DNA of 64,000 nt from DATBGO01 sp963785765. GTDB lineage: Bacteria > Actinomycetota > Actinomycetes > Streptosporangiales > Streptosporangiaceae. The position numbers and the translations under genes were made by a program. The notes below the pieces were generated by a model. The model saw only the letters and a program-made list of their open reading frames with translations, was not told where the DNA came from and did not search any database. Location of the stretch: NCBI GenBank assembly GCA_963785765.1, contig CAWAWM010000002.1, forward strand, positions 1,116,001-1,180,000, written 5' to 3'. Below, piece by piece: positions 26,962 to 36,252 of this stretch. The stretch's first letter is position 1. Each line of letters begins with the position of its first letter.

Positions 26962-27116
26962 ACGAGTGATAATGGCGCATCTCGTTGGGCCGTGAGACGC
27001 GTCCAGCGACAGCTGGAGCGCTCCGGTGCGGTACAGCCAGTCCACGGGAGCCGGCGCTGGGCGACCGGGCTGCGGCGCGATCGGCGGATCTGTCTCGTCC
27101 GGGAGCTGGCTAGGCT

Positions 27117-27578
27117 GTGGCCGTGGTCGACCCGGTACTGGTACGCCGTGCCGCTCGGGTAATCCTGCTGGACCCCGAGAACCGCGTGCTGCTGATGCGG
27201 TACGACGACGCGCCGCCCAACGGAACCCACTGGTCCACTCCCGGCGGAGGCCTGAACGCGGACGAAGACTATCCGGCAGCCGCCCTGCGCGAGCTCGCAG
27301 AAGAGACTGGCTGGCGCGACGTGATCCTGCTCGGCGAAGTGCTCAGGCGCGAGTTTGAGATGCACTACAGCCGGAAGCTGATCCGCCAGCGCGAGCGCCT
27401 CTACCTGGCGAGAACTGATCAGTCCTGCCGGGCGATCCGCGGCGTGGCGGCCATGCATGCTGCCGACGGCATCGCTGCGTGGCGCTGGTGGACACTGGCC
27501 GAGCTGGACTCGACCACGCAGACCGTCTGGCCGCCGGGGCTCGCGGACGTGATCAGGAACGCGCTCAGTCGCGGCTAG
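27117..27578 (+). CDS. Nudix hydrolase
   Basis: The 153-residue protein has a clear Nudix box, GGGLNADEDYPAAALRELAEETGW (reported by ends: G at about 44, REL-x-EE-x-G at about 57-66), that binds Mg2+ to hydrolyse nucleoside diphosphates linked to another moiety. The region before it, RVLLMRYDDAPPNGTHWSTPGGG, is typical for housecleaning or NDP-sugar types. It starts at GTG 27117. The substrate is unclear. Confidence 0.9.
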   Translation: MAVVDPVLVRRAARVILLDPENRVLLMRYDDAPPNGTHWSTPGGGLNADEDYPAAALRELAEETGWRDVILLGEVLRREFEMHYSRKLIRQRERLYLARTDQSCRAIRGVAAMHAADGIAAWRWWTLAELDSTTQTVWPPGLADVIRNALSRG

Positions 27579-27582
27579 CGGA

Positions 27583-28074
27583 TCACAACGCGGGCTGCTG
27601 CCGGTAAAACGGCGCGGATTCCCGGCTGAAGATGAGCACAATGGCCCCCAGCCCGACGAGCCAGATCAGGACGGCGACGATCAGCGTCCCGGCGGCGTGC
27701 ACCATGAAGAGCGAGATCAGCAGATCCAGGGTATTGATGCCGAAGAACACCGCGGAGACAATCCTGGCCCAGTTCCGTCCCCGGCCGTTCGCCCAGGCCA
27801 TCCAGATCCACAGGCCTATCGTGATCACTGAGCCGACTATGAGGGCGCCGGTCTGTGCGACCTGGGCCGTATGCAGCTGCGTCGAGGTGTAGTGCGGGTG
27901 CCTCGCGAGGATCGCCGACTTGAGGCTGCTGATGGTGAACAGCGCGACGATCAGGGCGATCACCTCGAGCGCCGCGCCGGCGTACATGAGCTTGACCGCG
28001 TTGAGCACCGAACGCGGCGGCTCGATACGCTGCGGTTCCTGCGCAGGGCCCGAGGCCGGATACGGCTCGTACAT
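27583..28074 (-). CDS. Four-helix integral membrane protein
   Basis: The 163-residue protein has a Pro-rich cytoplasmic N-terminus (YPASGPAQEPQRIEPPRSV) and four membrane helices at about 28-48, 72-93, 102-120 and 127-148. It ends with FSRESAPFYRQQPAL. This is a common actinobacterial architecture without assigned function. An AGAGGAG ribosome site lies 6 bases before ATG 28074. Confidence 0.72.
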   Translation of the reverse strand: MYEPYPASGPAQEPQRIEPPRSVLNAVKLMYAGAALEVIALIVALFTISSLKSAILARHPHYTSTQLHTAQVAQTGALIVGSVITIGLWIWMAWANGRGRNWARIVSAVFFGINTLDLLISLFMVHAAGTLIVAVLIWLVGLGAIVLIFSRESAPFYRQQPAL

Positions 28075-28201
28075 CGCTGCTCCTCTTGATTGCTGGCCCG
28101 CTTGATTGCTGGCCCGCGTTCTTTCTGCAGGTGCGCCATAACGGACGTGATAACCCGCCAGGGCTGGCGGCTCAATGCTAGCCAAAGAGTATTGTCATAT
28201 T

Positions 28202-28471
28202 ATGCGGCTGCCGTGGCAGGCCAGGGAGTATGAGCGAACCTGCGAGGCCTGTGGCTGCACTTGGCGCGTACCCAGGGCGTACGCGCGCAGGCACGTGCAG
28301 TCGATCTCCGGCTTCCTGGTCGCCCCCACCGGCCGCGGGTCGCTCGGCGGGATGAACCGGACCGAGCTCAATACTGAGATCCAATCCGGCATGGCGATCA
28401 GCGAGCAGCGAGAATCCTTCCGGCACTGTCCTAGATGCGGCTCCGACCGTTATACACAGCATTCCGCCTGA
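28202..28471 (+). CDS. Small zinc-ribbon protein
   Basis: The 89-residue protein has two CxxC pairs, CEACGCTW near residue 14 and CPRCGSDRY near residue 77, the spacing and context of a zinc ribbon interrupted by a long basic insert. It is probably a nucleic-acid- or protein-binding accessory factor. ATG 28202 is preferred; an upstream in-frame ATG at 28175 is possible. It diverges from the membrane-protein gene. Confidence 0.65.
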   Translation: MRLPWQAREYERTCEACGCTWRVPRAYARRHVQSISGFLVAPTGRGSLGGMNRTELNTEIQSGMAISEQRESFRHCPRCGSDRYTQHSA

Positions 28472-28523
28472 GTAGCCCGGCGCCTCCAGGACCAGGGAGG
28501 ACTGCCCGCCGTCGCGGGCCCGC

Positions 28524-29339
28524 CTAGAGCTTGACGAAGCGATAACCGTGCACGCGGAAGAAATGGATGATCGCCGGCAGCGCACCGACGGTGGCCGGAT
28601 TACCGTTGGGCTGGTTGTGCATCAGCACGACCGGGTGGCTCAGCGCTCTTCCCTCGGTCTCCGCGAGCCGGATTATGCGGTGCACCCAGAACGGCGAGCC
28701 CGAGCCATCGGCCTTCCAGTCCTCGGTGTCGACCGACCAGAGCCAGACCGCCATCCGGCGGTGCTGCGCCAGTCGCAGCGTGGTCGCGTTGTACGTGCCG
28801 TAAGGCGGCCGGTACACGCAGGGCGCGACACCGGTGATGGACCTTGTCTCGGCAATCGTCCGGTCCATCTCGGCGGCCTGCTCGCGGGCCGACAGCCCGG
28901 TCATGTCGGGGTGATTCCAGGTGTGATTCCCCAGCGCGAAGCCGTCCTGGTACTCGTCTTTCACCAGTTTCCGGCGGGCGGCTTCGTTCTCGCCGATGTT
29001 GAAGAAGGTGGCCGGCACCCGGTACTTGCGCAGGATCGACAGGATGCGTGCCGTGCTGCGGCCCGGGCCGTCGTCGAAGCTGAGGGCGACCGTGCGCCGC
29101 CGTCCCGGCGCGTAGAAGTGCGGTCCGTACGAGGCTCGGGGACAGCGCGCTTTCGCGGCGGCATCCGCCCGGGGCGGCCGGGCGCTACGGCCATCGGCCA
29201 GCCTGGCGGGCGCCCCGGCCCGCCGTTCCCTGACCGGCCGCGGATGACCGGGGCCGGCCGCGGCGGACACGCACACGACAGCCGTACCGGCCACGGCGCA
29301 GATGAAGAAGGTTCGTAGCGGGGATCGGGTCTTGATCAT
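28524..29339 (-). CDS. Secreted polysaccharide deacetylase (NodB domain)
   Basis: The 271-residue protein has an N-terminal signal or anchor (TFFICAVAGTAVVCVSAAAG), a basic Ala-rich linker, and a NodB homology domain from about residue 82. Motif 1 is LSFDDGPG (catalytic Asp and metal Asp), motif 2 HTWNHPDM (metal histidines), motif 3 RPPYGTYN, motif 4 DTEDWK and motif 5 VVLMHNQ. Such enzymes remove N- or O-acetyl groups from peptidoglycan, chitin or related glycans outside the cell. All metal ligands are present. Start ATG 29339. Confidence 0.92.
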   Translation of the reverse strand: MIKTRSPLRTFFICAVAGTAVVCVSAAAGPGHPRPVRERRAGAPARLADGRSARPPRADAAAKARCPRASYGPHFYAPGRRRTVALSFDDGPGRSTARILSILRKYRVPATFFNIGENEAARRKLVKDEYQDGFALGNHTWNHPDMTGLSAREQAAEMDRTIAETRSITGVAPCVYRPPYGTYNATTLRLAQHRRMAVWLWSVDTEDWKADGSGSPFWVHRIIRLAETEGRALSHPVVLMHNQPNGNPATVGALPAIIHFFRVHGYRFVKL

Positions 29340-29540
29340 GGCTGGCGGTGGCTCTCTCGTCGATAGGCGGGATCGCGGCGGTGGTGACCCGTTCTGGGCA
29401 GCGGGACGCGCTGGCCGCTCGTCTGCTGAGACTTCACCGGGTGCCGTTTGGTTGAGCGAGGCAACGAAACGCTCGCGCGTCCCCCCGCCGGCGCCCGGTC
29501 TGCCGCCCGCCGGTGACGGCGGTTTGCCAGAGTGGTAGCC

Positions 29541-30417
29541 ATGTTCGATGGCTTCCAGCTTGATCACGTGGATGTCGGGGAAGTCCGGCTGCGCGTCCGG
29601 CACGGCGGGGCCGGACCTGCGGTGCTGCTCGTCCACGGCCATCCCCGGACGCATACCACCTGGTACCGCGTCGCGCCTGCACTGGCCGCGGCCGGGCTAC
29701 CGCGTGGTCTGCCCGGACCTGCGTGGCTACGGTCAGTCGACCGCACCGCCCGACCGGCCGGATCACTCGCAGGCCAGCAAGCGAGCGATGGCGGCGGACC
29801 TGGCCCGGCTGATGCGAGAGCTCGGCCACGACCGGTACGCCGCGGTCGGTCACGACCGGGGCGGGTACGTGGTTCAGCGCCTCGCCGTGGAGCACCCGGC
29901 CGCAATCGCGCGCGCCGCCGTACTCGGCGACGTCCCGATCGGGGCGGCCCTGGCCCGCTGCGACGCCCGGTTCGCCCAGGCCTGGTGGCACTGGTTCTTC
30001 ATGGGCCAGCCGGCCCCCCTGGCCGAACGCCTGATCGCCGCTGACGTGGCCGCCTGGTACCACTTCGACCCGGCCCTGATGGGCGAGGAAAACTACGCCG
30101 ATGCCCTGCGGGCCGTCAGCAGCCCGTCGGTGCAGCATGCCATGTGCGAGGACTACCGTGCCGGGCTCGGTCCGGACCGGGACGCGGATGACGAGGACCA
30201 GGCCGCCGGACGGCGGATCACCGCGCCGCTGCTTGTGCTGTGGGGCGCCCGGGACGATCTCGCCGGGCTCTATGACGACGACGTACTGGGTGTCTGGCAG
30301 CCGTGGGCGACGGACCTGTCCGGCTATGCGCTCGACACCGGCCACCACATGAGCGAAGAAGCGCCCGGGGACCTGACGCAGGCCCTGCTGGCCTTCCTGG
30401 ACCGGTCCTGGCGTTAA
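29541..30417 (+). CDS. Alpha/beta hydrolase, haloacetate dehalogenase-like, frameshifted
   Basis: The N-terminus (GAGPAVLLVHGHPRTHTTWYRVAPALAAAG) is in one frame; the rest, from YRVVCPDLRGYGQS on, is in the next frame, separated by one surplus base near 29697. The nucleophile elbow GHDRGG carries aspartate, as in haloacetate dehalogenases and epoxide hydrolases. The acid sits in LWGARDDL and the histidine in LDTGHHMSEEAP. The predicted reaction is ester-intermediate hydrolysis of C-halogen or epoxide bonds. The rest is intact (about 290 residues), so a sequencing insertion is likely. Confidence 0.85.
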
Positions 30418-30427
30418 CACAGGAGGC

Positions 30428-31228
30428 TTATGAGCAGATCAGGCAGCCGCTGTGGGTCCTGACCCTGAAGGCACCGCCGGCCGAGCCAGGCAGCTGGCTG
30501 GCCACCGCGCTGACGACGGCCTCGGGATCGGACAGCTGCTGGATGGGCAGCATGCTGCGGACGTAGCCCGTGACCGGGTCAGGGCCCGGAATCTGCAGCT
30601 CAGCGGTGAAGTCGTGCCTGGCGACGGAGGCGAACACGGAGCCGAGCAGGTCCTCGCCCTGGTCAAGGTCCATCCGCTCAGCCACGGCCGGAACCGCCGG
30701 GCCGCCGGCCTCCTGGAACGCCACGGTAACGAGATCCCGGAGCTCCGCGAGGTGATCGTGGCCGTTGAGCGCTACCAGCACCCGGCCGCCGCGGCGGGTG
30801 ACGCGGCGCAGCTCGCGCACGGCGGCCAGCGGGCCGGGCACGTGATAGAGCATGTGCATCGCGAGCGTCAGGTCGCATGCGCCGTCGCGCAGCGGCAGCG
30901 CAGCCGCGTCCGCGGCCAGCAGGCCCGCCGCCGGTGCCCTGTTGCGTGCCGCCCGGAGCATGCCGGCGGACAGGTCCAGCCCGGCCACCGGACCGGTGTG
31001 CCCCCGCCGGGCCAGCTCGGCCAGGTAGGCGCCATTGCCGCAGCCAACATCGGCGACCGTCTCGCCGCCGCGCAGCGCCGTCAGCTCCAGTGCCAGCCGG
31101 GGCAGGTCCTGCGGCGGCTGCTGGTAGGCGTAGATCGACTGACGGGCGGCCAGATTGGCATCGGTCCGGTACTGGACATCCTGCAGGCAGGACCTGTCCG
31201 TCCACAGGCGGGCGCTGTCACCATTCAT
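30428..31228 (-). CDS. Class I SAM-dependent methyltransferase
   Basis: The 266-residue protein has motif I VADVGCGNGAYLAELARRG (about residues 58-76), the acidic SAM-binding residue in VAGLDLSAGML, motif II CDLTLAMHMLYHVP and GGRVLVALNG. It is a methyltransferase-11 type enzyme with an extra N-terminal helix and a C-terminal lid. The substrate is not predictable. It is convergent with the dehalogenase-like gene (10-base gap). Confidence 0.88.
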   Translation of the reverse strand: MNGDSARLWTDRSCLQDVQYRTDANLAARQSIYAYQQPPQDLPRLALELTALRGGETVADVGCGNGAYLAELARRGHTGPVAGLDLSAGMLRAARNRAPAAGLLAADAAALPLRDGACDLTLAMHMLYHVPGPLAAVRELRRVTRRGGRVLVALNGHDHLAELRDLVTVAFQEAGGPAVPAVAERMDLDQGEDLLGSVFASVARHDFTAELQIPGPDPVTGYVRSMLPIQQLSDPEAVVSAVASQLPGSAGGAFRVRTHSGCLICS

Positions 31229-31345
31229 GTCAGGCCACGGTAACGCGCGGATTGAGCCGACGGCCTGCGCCGCCGGAGGTATCACGAAGACCCAGGAGGC
31301 TGAAATACCCGAATTTTTCGCCCCCATCATGAGGGTGCGCTGGTC

Positions 31346-32599
31346 ATGACCGGGCAGGAACGGATTGTGCTGCGGTGCCGGATCTTCCTCGGCGGCCAGG
31401 CGGTCTCGATGCTGGGGGACGGGCTTGCCGCGCTGGCCATCCCGCTCCTGGTGCTGCAGCTGACCCGCAGTCCGGTGGCGGCCGCCCTCGCCGCCGCGCC
31501 CCGGAGCCTCGGCTACCTGGCGGCCGGCATACCGGCCGGGATCTTAGCCGACCGGCTCGACCCGTGGCGGGTACTGGTCACCGCCGATCTCGTCCGGGCC
31601 GCGATCTTTCTCGGGCTGTTCATCCTGACCGGGCAGCACCAGATCGCGGTCTGGCCGGTACTGGTGCTGGCCTGCGCGGCGGGCAGCGGGACGGTCTTCT
31701 TCGAGACCGGTCTGGCCATCACGGTCAGGGACCTGTTCGACGGCCGCCGGCTGATATCGGCCAACTCCTGGCTGGAGGCGGCCAACCAGGGCGGCCAGGT
31801 GATCGGGCCGAGTATCGCGGGGCTCCTGGCCGTGGCCGGCCTGCTGCGCTGGGCGATGCTGATCGACTCGGTCACCTTCCTGGTCTCGCTGGCCTCCCTC
31901 GCCGTGCTGCGCGGCGGCTATCGGGCCGCGCGCCGCCCGGACCGCGCCGCTGTGTCGTGGGCGGGGGTGCGCCGCGACCTCGCGGACGGGGCCAGGTATC
32001 TCGCGGCCACCCGGCTGCTGCTGGCCCTGATGGGTTTCGTGCTGGTGCTGAACCTGTGCCTGGGCGCCGACAAGCTCATCGTCTTCTTCGCCAAGGACAC
32101 CCTCGGCCTGACCGCCTGGCAGGTCGGCGTCGTGGTCACCGCCGGGGGCGCGGGCGGCATCATCGGCGCGGCCGCGACCGGCTGGTGGTGCAGGCGGCTC
32201 GGCCCGCTGCCGCTCTTTGCTGCCTGCGCGACGACGTCGGGAGTAGCGCTGCTCCTGGTCAGCGTGGCCGGGTCGATGCCGGTCCTGCTGGCGGCCAACC
32301 TGATCTACGCCTGGGCGCTGGTCGCGGGGAGCGTGACCATGCGAGCCCTGCGGCAGGTCCTGGTTCCGCGCGAGCTGCTCGGCCGGGTGACCGCCGCCTG
32401 GCGGCTCGCCGCGCAGGTCGTCACCCCGATCGGCGCCGTCGCGGCCGGCGCGATGACCGGGCTGCTCGGCGGAGATCCGCGGCCGGTCTTCGCCGTGGCG
32501 GGCGGGCTCACGATCGCGACCGTGGCGGGCGCCTGGGCCGCCGGGGTCTGGCGGCCTGACGCCGCCGGCGTCACGGCCGCGGCCACGCTCACCCGGTGA
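31346..32599 (+). CDS. MFS transporter (MDR exporter type)
   Basis: The 417-residue protein has about twelve membrane helices. The opening FLGGQAVSMLGDGLAALAIPLLVL and motif A-like loop GILADRLDPWRVL match the MFS_3 (enterobactin-exporter/tetracycline-efflux-like) class. It probably exports a drug or natural product by proton antiport. It is followed by a second MFS gene on the same strand after 115 bases. Confidence 0.88.
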   Translation: MTGQERIVLRCRIFLGGQAVSMLGDGLAALAIPLLVLQLTRSPVAAALAAAPRSLGYLAAGIPAGILADRLDPWRVLVTADLVRAAIFLGLFILTGQHQIAVWPVLVLACAAGSGTVFFETGLAITVRDLFDGRRLISANSWLEAANQGGQVIGPSIAGLLAVAGLLRWAMLIDSVTFLVSLASLAVLRGGYRAARRPDRAAVSWAGVRRDLADGARYLAATRLLLALMGFVLVLNLCLGADKLIVFFAKDTLGLTAWQVGVVVTAGGAGGIIGAAATGWWCRRLGPLPLFAACATTSGVALLLVSVAGSMPVLLAANLIYAWALVAGSVTMRALRQVLVPRELLGRVTAAWRLAAQVVTPIGAVAAGAMTGLLGGDPRPVFAVAGGLTIATVAGAWAAGVWRPDAAGVTAAATLTR

Positions 32600-32713
32600 C
32601 GCCGCGGCGCCGTAGCATCGGCCTATGGGATTCACCTGACTGTGACCTGAGATAGCGGCCCGTGGCCCGCCTTCCGAGTCTGACCTGGCCGGTTAGACAA
32701 GGAAGGAAAACAC

Positions 32714-33999
32714 GTGGCCCGCCCTACGAAGAACGCCTGGCCCCGCCCGGCGGTGCTCAGCATGTCCGGCCTCCTGGTCGCCCTCAGCGTCGAGTTCTTG
32801 GATGAGCTTGTCGACGGCACCAAGGGCGCCGCGGTCCCGCTCATCCGCACCGGTCTGGGGCTGACCTACAGTCAGATCGGCCTGCTCGCGGCCCTGCCGC
32901 TGGTCGTCGGCGGCCTGCTTGAGCTGCCGTTCGGACTGCTGGCCGGGGGTGGCGCCCGGCGCTGGCGGGTGGCGCTGGGTGGCGGTGCGGTGTTCACTGG
33001 CTCGCTGGTAGCCGCCGCCCTGGCCCGGTCATTCATTCCCCTGCTGTTCGCGTTCGTGATCTTCTTCCCGGCCTCGGGCGCGCTCGTCAGCTTGACCCAG
33101 TCGGCGCTGATGGACGCCGATCCGGGCCGCCGCGCTCAGCACCTGGCGCGCTGGACGCTAGCCGGGTCGGCTGGCTCGGTGGCCGGTCCGCTCCTGCTGG
33201 CCGCCGTGGCGGCGGCCGGCGGTGGCTGGCGGGCCGCATACCTGCTGCTGGCCGGGGCCGCGGCCGTGGCCACCCTGGGGGTGGCGCGCTGCGGTCCGCT
33301 GCCCGCCGGGCCGCCGGGACCCGCGGAAAAGCAAGGACCAGCGGAACGGGACCAGCTTGTCACTCCGGCGGCTGAGGCCGAGCCCGTTACGGATTGTGAA
33401 GACGCTTCGCTCCGGACGGCGGTGCGCGCCTTGCGGCGCGGCGATGTGCGGCGCTGGCTGGTCCTGCTCGAAGTCGCCAATCTGCTGCTGGACGTGCTCA
33501 GTGGTTTCCTGGCGCTCTACCTCGTCGCGGTGGCCCGCGCCACCCCGGCGCAGGCGGCGCTGGGCGTGGCCATCAGGCTGGCCGCCGGGCTGGCCGGGGA
33601 CGTGCTGGTGATCAGGTTCCTGGAGCGGTTCGGCAGCCTCGGCCTGCTGCGGGCGGGCGCTGTGGCGGCGGCCGTGCTCTACCCGGCCTTCCTGGTGGTG
33701 CCCGGCCTGGGCGCCAAGCTCGCCGTGCTGGCCGGCTGAGCGTGGCCACCGCGCCGTGGTATCCGGTGCTGCAGGCTGAGCTGTATCGCAGCCTGCCCGG
33801 CCGCAGCGGCGTCGCCGTCTCGCTCAGCAGCGCCGCCGGGATGCTCGGCGGCCTCGGCCCGTTCGCCGTCGGGCTCCTCGCCCAGCGCTTCAGCCTGGCC
33901 TGGGCGGTCACCAGCCTGGCCGTCGCTCCCGTCGCGGTGTTGATCGTGATGCCGCGCAGGTCCCGGCGGACACCTGCCGAGGGTCCGCTCGGCGGCTAG
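32714..33999 (+). CDS. MFS transporter, frameshifted near the end
   Basis: Frame one (GTG 32714 with GGAAGGA site) gives 341 residues and eight to nine helices, including LDELVDGTKGAAVPLIRTGLGLTYSQIGLLAALP. It stops at 33739. The next frame continues at once with SVATAPWYPVLQAELYRSLPGRSG and two more helices, ending at 33999. A missing C near 33733 explains the split. The protein is a 12-helix MFS permease related to sugar or fosmidomycin-type exporters. The gene is probably intact in the organism. Confidence 0.8.
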
Positions 34000-34069
34000 G
34001 CGGAATGCCAGGCCGGCGCGTGGTGATGCGGCCCGCAGTGCGGGCCGCGCGCTGTGCTTGGCTGGTGCC

Positions 34070-34801
34070 ATGACCGCTCCCGTGACAGCAAGCTCGCTCC
34101 GTGACCGCCTGCTCGGCGGCGAGATCGCCTACGGCGCCTGGGCGTCCATCGCCGGGGCCATCAGCGTCAGGTCGCTTGCGCTGGCCGGCCTGGACTATGT
34201 CGTGGTCGACCTGCAGCACGGCGCCGCCGTCGAGGCTGACCTGCCGGAGATGACCACGGCGATCAGGCTGGCCGGGGCGACGCCGCTCGGCCGGGTCAGG
34301 TACGCCCATCCGGCGGACATCGGCCGAGCGCTCGACCTGGGCTGTGCCGGGGTCATCATTCCCAACGTCGAGTCGGCCGAGCAGGCCCGCGCCATCGCCG
34401 GGGCCTGCCGTTACCCGCCCGACGGCTATCGTTCCGCCGGCGGCGTCCTGGCCACCGACGCGATCCCGCTCTGCATCGTCATGGTCGAGTCCAGGGCGGC
34501 GGCGGCCGAGGTAACCGCGACGCTCGCGGTGCCCGGCATCGATGGGATCTACGTCGGTCCCAGGGACCTGTCGCTGTCGCTGGGCTGTGCGCTGGATCCG
34601 CACGATCAGGTACTGCGCGCGGAACTCGAGCGCATCTGGGCCGCCTGCGCGGCGGCGGGCAAGCCGGTCGGCGTGCATGCCCAGGACGGCGCGACCGCGC
34701 GCCTGTACCGGGACAACGGGTGCCGGCTGGTCACGGTGGCCAGTGACGCACTGGGGGTCGCCCGGGCGGCCGCGGCCGAGTACGCTGCGGCGCGCGGCTG
34801 A
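34070..34801 (+). CDS. HpcH/HpaI-type class II aldolase
   Basis: The 243-residue TIM-barrel protein matches 2,4-dihydroxyhept-2-ene-1,7-dioate (HpcH/HpaI) aldolases. Signatures are GLDYVVVDLQHG (about residue 42), the metal-binding region CIVMVESRAAAAEV with its glutamate, GIDGIYVGPRDLSLSLG, and GKPVGVHAQDG. The family cleaves 4-hydroxy-2-oxoacids to pyruvate and an aldehyde with a divalent metal. No aromatic-degradation cluster is nearby, so the physiological substrate is open. Confidence 0.9.
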   Translation: MTAPVTASSLRDRLLGGEIAYGAWASIAGAISVRSLALAGLDYVVVDLQHGAAVEADLPEMTTAIRLAGATPLGRVRYAHPADIGRALDLGCAGVIIPNVESAEQARAIAGACRYPPDGYRSAGGVLATDAIPLCIVMVESRAAAAEVTATLAVPGIDGIYVGPRDLSLSLGCALDPHDQVLRAELERIWAACAAAGKPVGVHAQDGATARLYRDNGCRLVTVASDALGVARAAAAEYAAARG

Positions 34802-34893
34802 TAGTCCGCGACCCCGGCTGTGCTGCCGGCGCGGGCAGCTCGCAGCATGGCTGGGGGTCCGATCGATCGAGAGTGCTAGGCAAGGGAGCGAAG

Positions 34894-35568
34894 ATGACGC
34901 AGGATCGCTGGTCTGCTGTCGATGAGTATCTGTGCGGGCAGCTGGTGCCAGCCGACGAGGTACTCGAGTCGGCATTGCGGGCCAGCCTCGCGGCAGGTTT
35001 GCCGCCGATCAGCGTCTCGCCGCCGCAGGGCAAGATGCTGAATCTGCTCGCCCAGGCTCGGGGAGCCCGCCGCATCCTGGAGATCGGCACCCTCGGCGGC
35101 TACAGCACCATCTGGCTGGCCCGGGCCCTGCCGCCGGACGGCCACCTGATCACGCTGGAAGCCGATACCAGGCACGCTGAGGTGGCGAGGGAAAACCTCG
35201 CGCTGGCCGGCCTGGCCGACCTCACCGAGGTGCGGGTCGGCCGGGCCCAGGAGACCCTGCCGCACCTGGTCACCTCCGGAGCCGGGCCGTTCGACCTGGT
35301 CTTCATCGATGCGGACAAGGGGGGTTACCCCGACTATCTGCGGTGGTCCCTGGAACTGGCCCGGCCAGGGACGGTCATCGTCGCCGACAATGTCATCAGG
35401 GATGGGGCAGTGGCCGATCCGGCGAGCGACGATTCCGCTTTGCGCGGCGTACGGCAGTTCATTGAGCTGCTGGCCGCTGAGCCCCGGGTCAGCGCGACGG
35501 CGATCCAGACTGTCGGCAGCAAGGGGTATGACGGTTTCGTGCTCGCGGTCGTCGGAGCCGCGCGTTAG
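34894..35568 (+). CDS. O-methyltransferase (CCoAOMT/COMT class)
   Basis: The 224-residue protein carries the family's signature: SPPQGKMLNLLAQARGARRILEIG, TLGGYSTIWLARALP, ITLEADTRHAEVARENLALAG, the metal-binding FDLVFIDADKGGYPDYL, and VIVADNVIRDGAV. These enzymes methylate catechol-like hydroxyls using SAM and Mg2+. ATG 34894 has an AAGGGAGCG site. A DinB gene starts 14 bases after its stop and is probably co-transcribed. Confidence 0.92.
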   Translation: MTQDRWSAVDEYLCGQLVPADEVLESALRASLAAGLPPISVSPPQGKMLNLLAQARGARRILEIGTLGGYSTIWLARALPPDGHLITLEADTRHAEVARENLALAGLADLTEVRVGRAQETLPHLVTSGAGPFDLVFIDADKGGYPDYLRWSLELARPGTVIVADNVIRDGAVADPASDDSALRGVRQFIELLAAEPRVSATAIQTVGSKGYDGFVLAVVGAAR

Positions 35569-35581
35569 GGAGGCAGCGGAC

Positions 35582-36112
35582 ATGTCCAGTCCCGTAAAAA
35601 CCCCAGCTGGCGAGCGAGCTGACCTCGTGGAAGCCCTGGCCAAGCACCGGTTTTTCCTGCGCCACACCGTCCGCGGGCTTACCGATGAGCAGGCGGCCCG
35701 CCGCACCACCGTGAGCGAGCTGTGCCTGGGCGGCCTGATCAAGCACGTCACTCAGACCGAGCACCAGTGGATCAGCTTCATCCTCGACGGTCCGTCGGCG
35801 ATGAGCCCAGCGGGAGCGGACGGGGAGGGCAGGCAGGCGGCCTGGGCGGGGGGCTTCCAGATGCAGGCCGGGGACACACTGAGCGGATTGCTGGACGACT
35901 ACGAGCAGACGGCCAAGCGGACCGACGAGCTCGTGATGACGCTACCGGACCTGGAAATCTCTCATCCGCTGCCCGAGGCCCCGTGGTTCGAGCCGGGCGC
36001 GCGCTGGTCGGCGCGCCGGGTGCTGCTCCATGTGATCGGTGAGACGGCCCAGCACGCCGGGCACGCCGACATCATCCGTGAATCGCTCGACGGCGGCAAG
36101 TCCATGGGCTAG
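35582..36112 (+). CDS. DinB-family protein (DUF664 type)
   Basis: The 176-residue four-helix-bundle protein has metal-ligand histidines in GGLIKHVTQTEHQWI (about residues 55-69) and in the C-terminal LLHVIGETAQHAGHADIIRE (about 145-165), the classic DinB/DUF664 triad. The family includes thiol-dependent transferases. It is likely in an operon with the preceding O-methyltransferase. Confidence 0.9.
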   Translation: MSSPVKTPAGERADLVEALAKHRFFLRHTVRGLTDEQAARRTTVSELCLGGLIKHVTQTEHQWISFILDGPSAMSPAGADGEGRQAAWAGGFQMQAGDTLSGLLDDYEQTAKRTDELVMTLPDLEISHPLPEAPWFEPGARWSARRVLLHVIGETAQHAGHADIIRESLDGGKSMG

Positions 36113-36207
36113 CGGGGCCGTTCAGCGGGCGGCGCGTCCCGCCCGGTGGGGGAGGCGGACGGGACGCGCGGGGTGCCCGGGACCGGGCGGTGCCGGGGGT
36201 GGTGCCG

Positions 36208-36239
36208 CGTGCCCGGCCAGATCCCCGGGACCGGGCACG
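36208..36239. terminator. Hairpin between convergent genes
   Basis: CGTGCCCGG (36208-36216) pairs perfectly with CCGGGCACG (36231-36239) over a 14-base loop. It lies between the stops of the DinB gene and the lytic-transglycosylase-like gene and could act in both directions. Confidence 0.6.
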
Positions 36240-36252
36240 CGGGGTGCGGGGG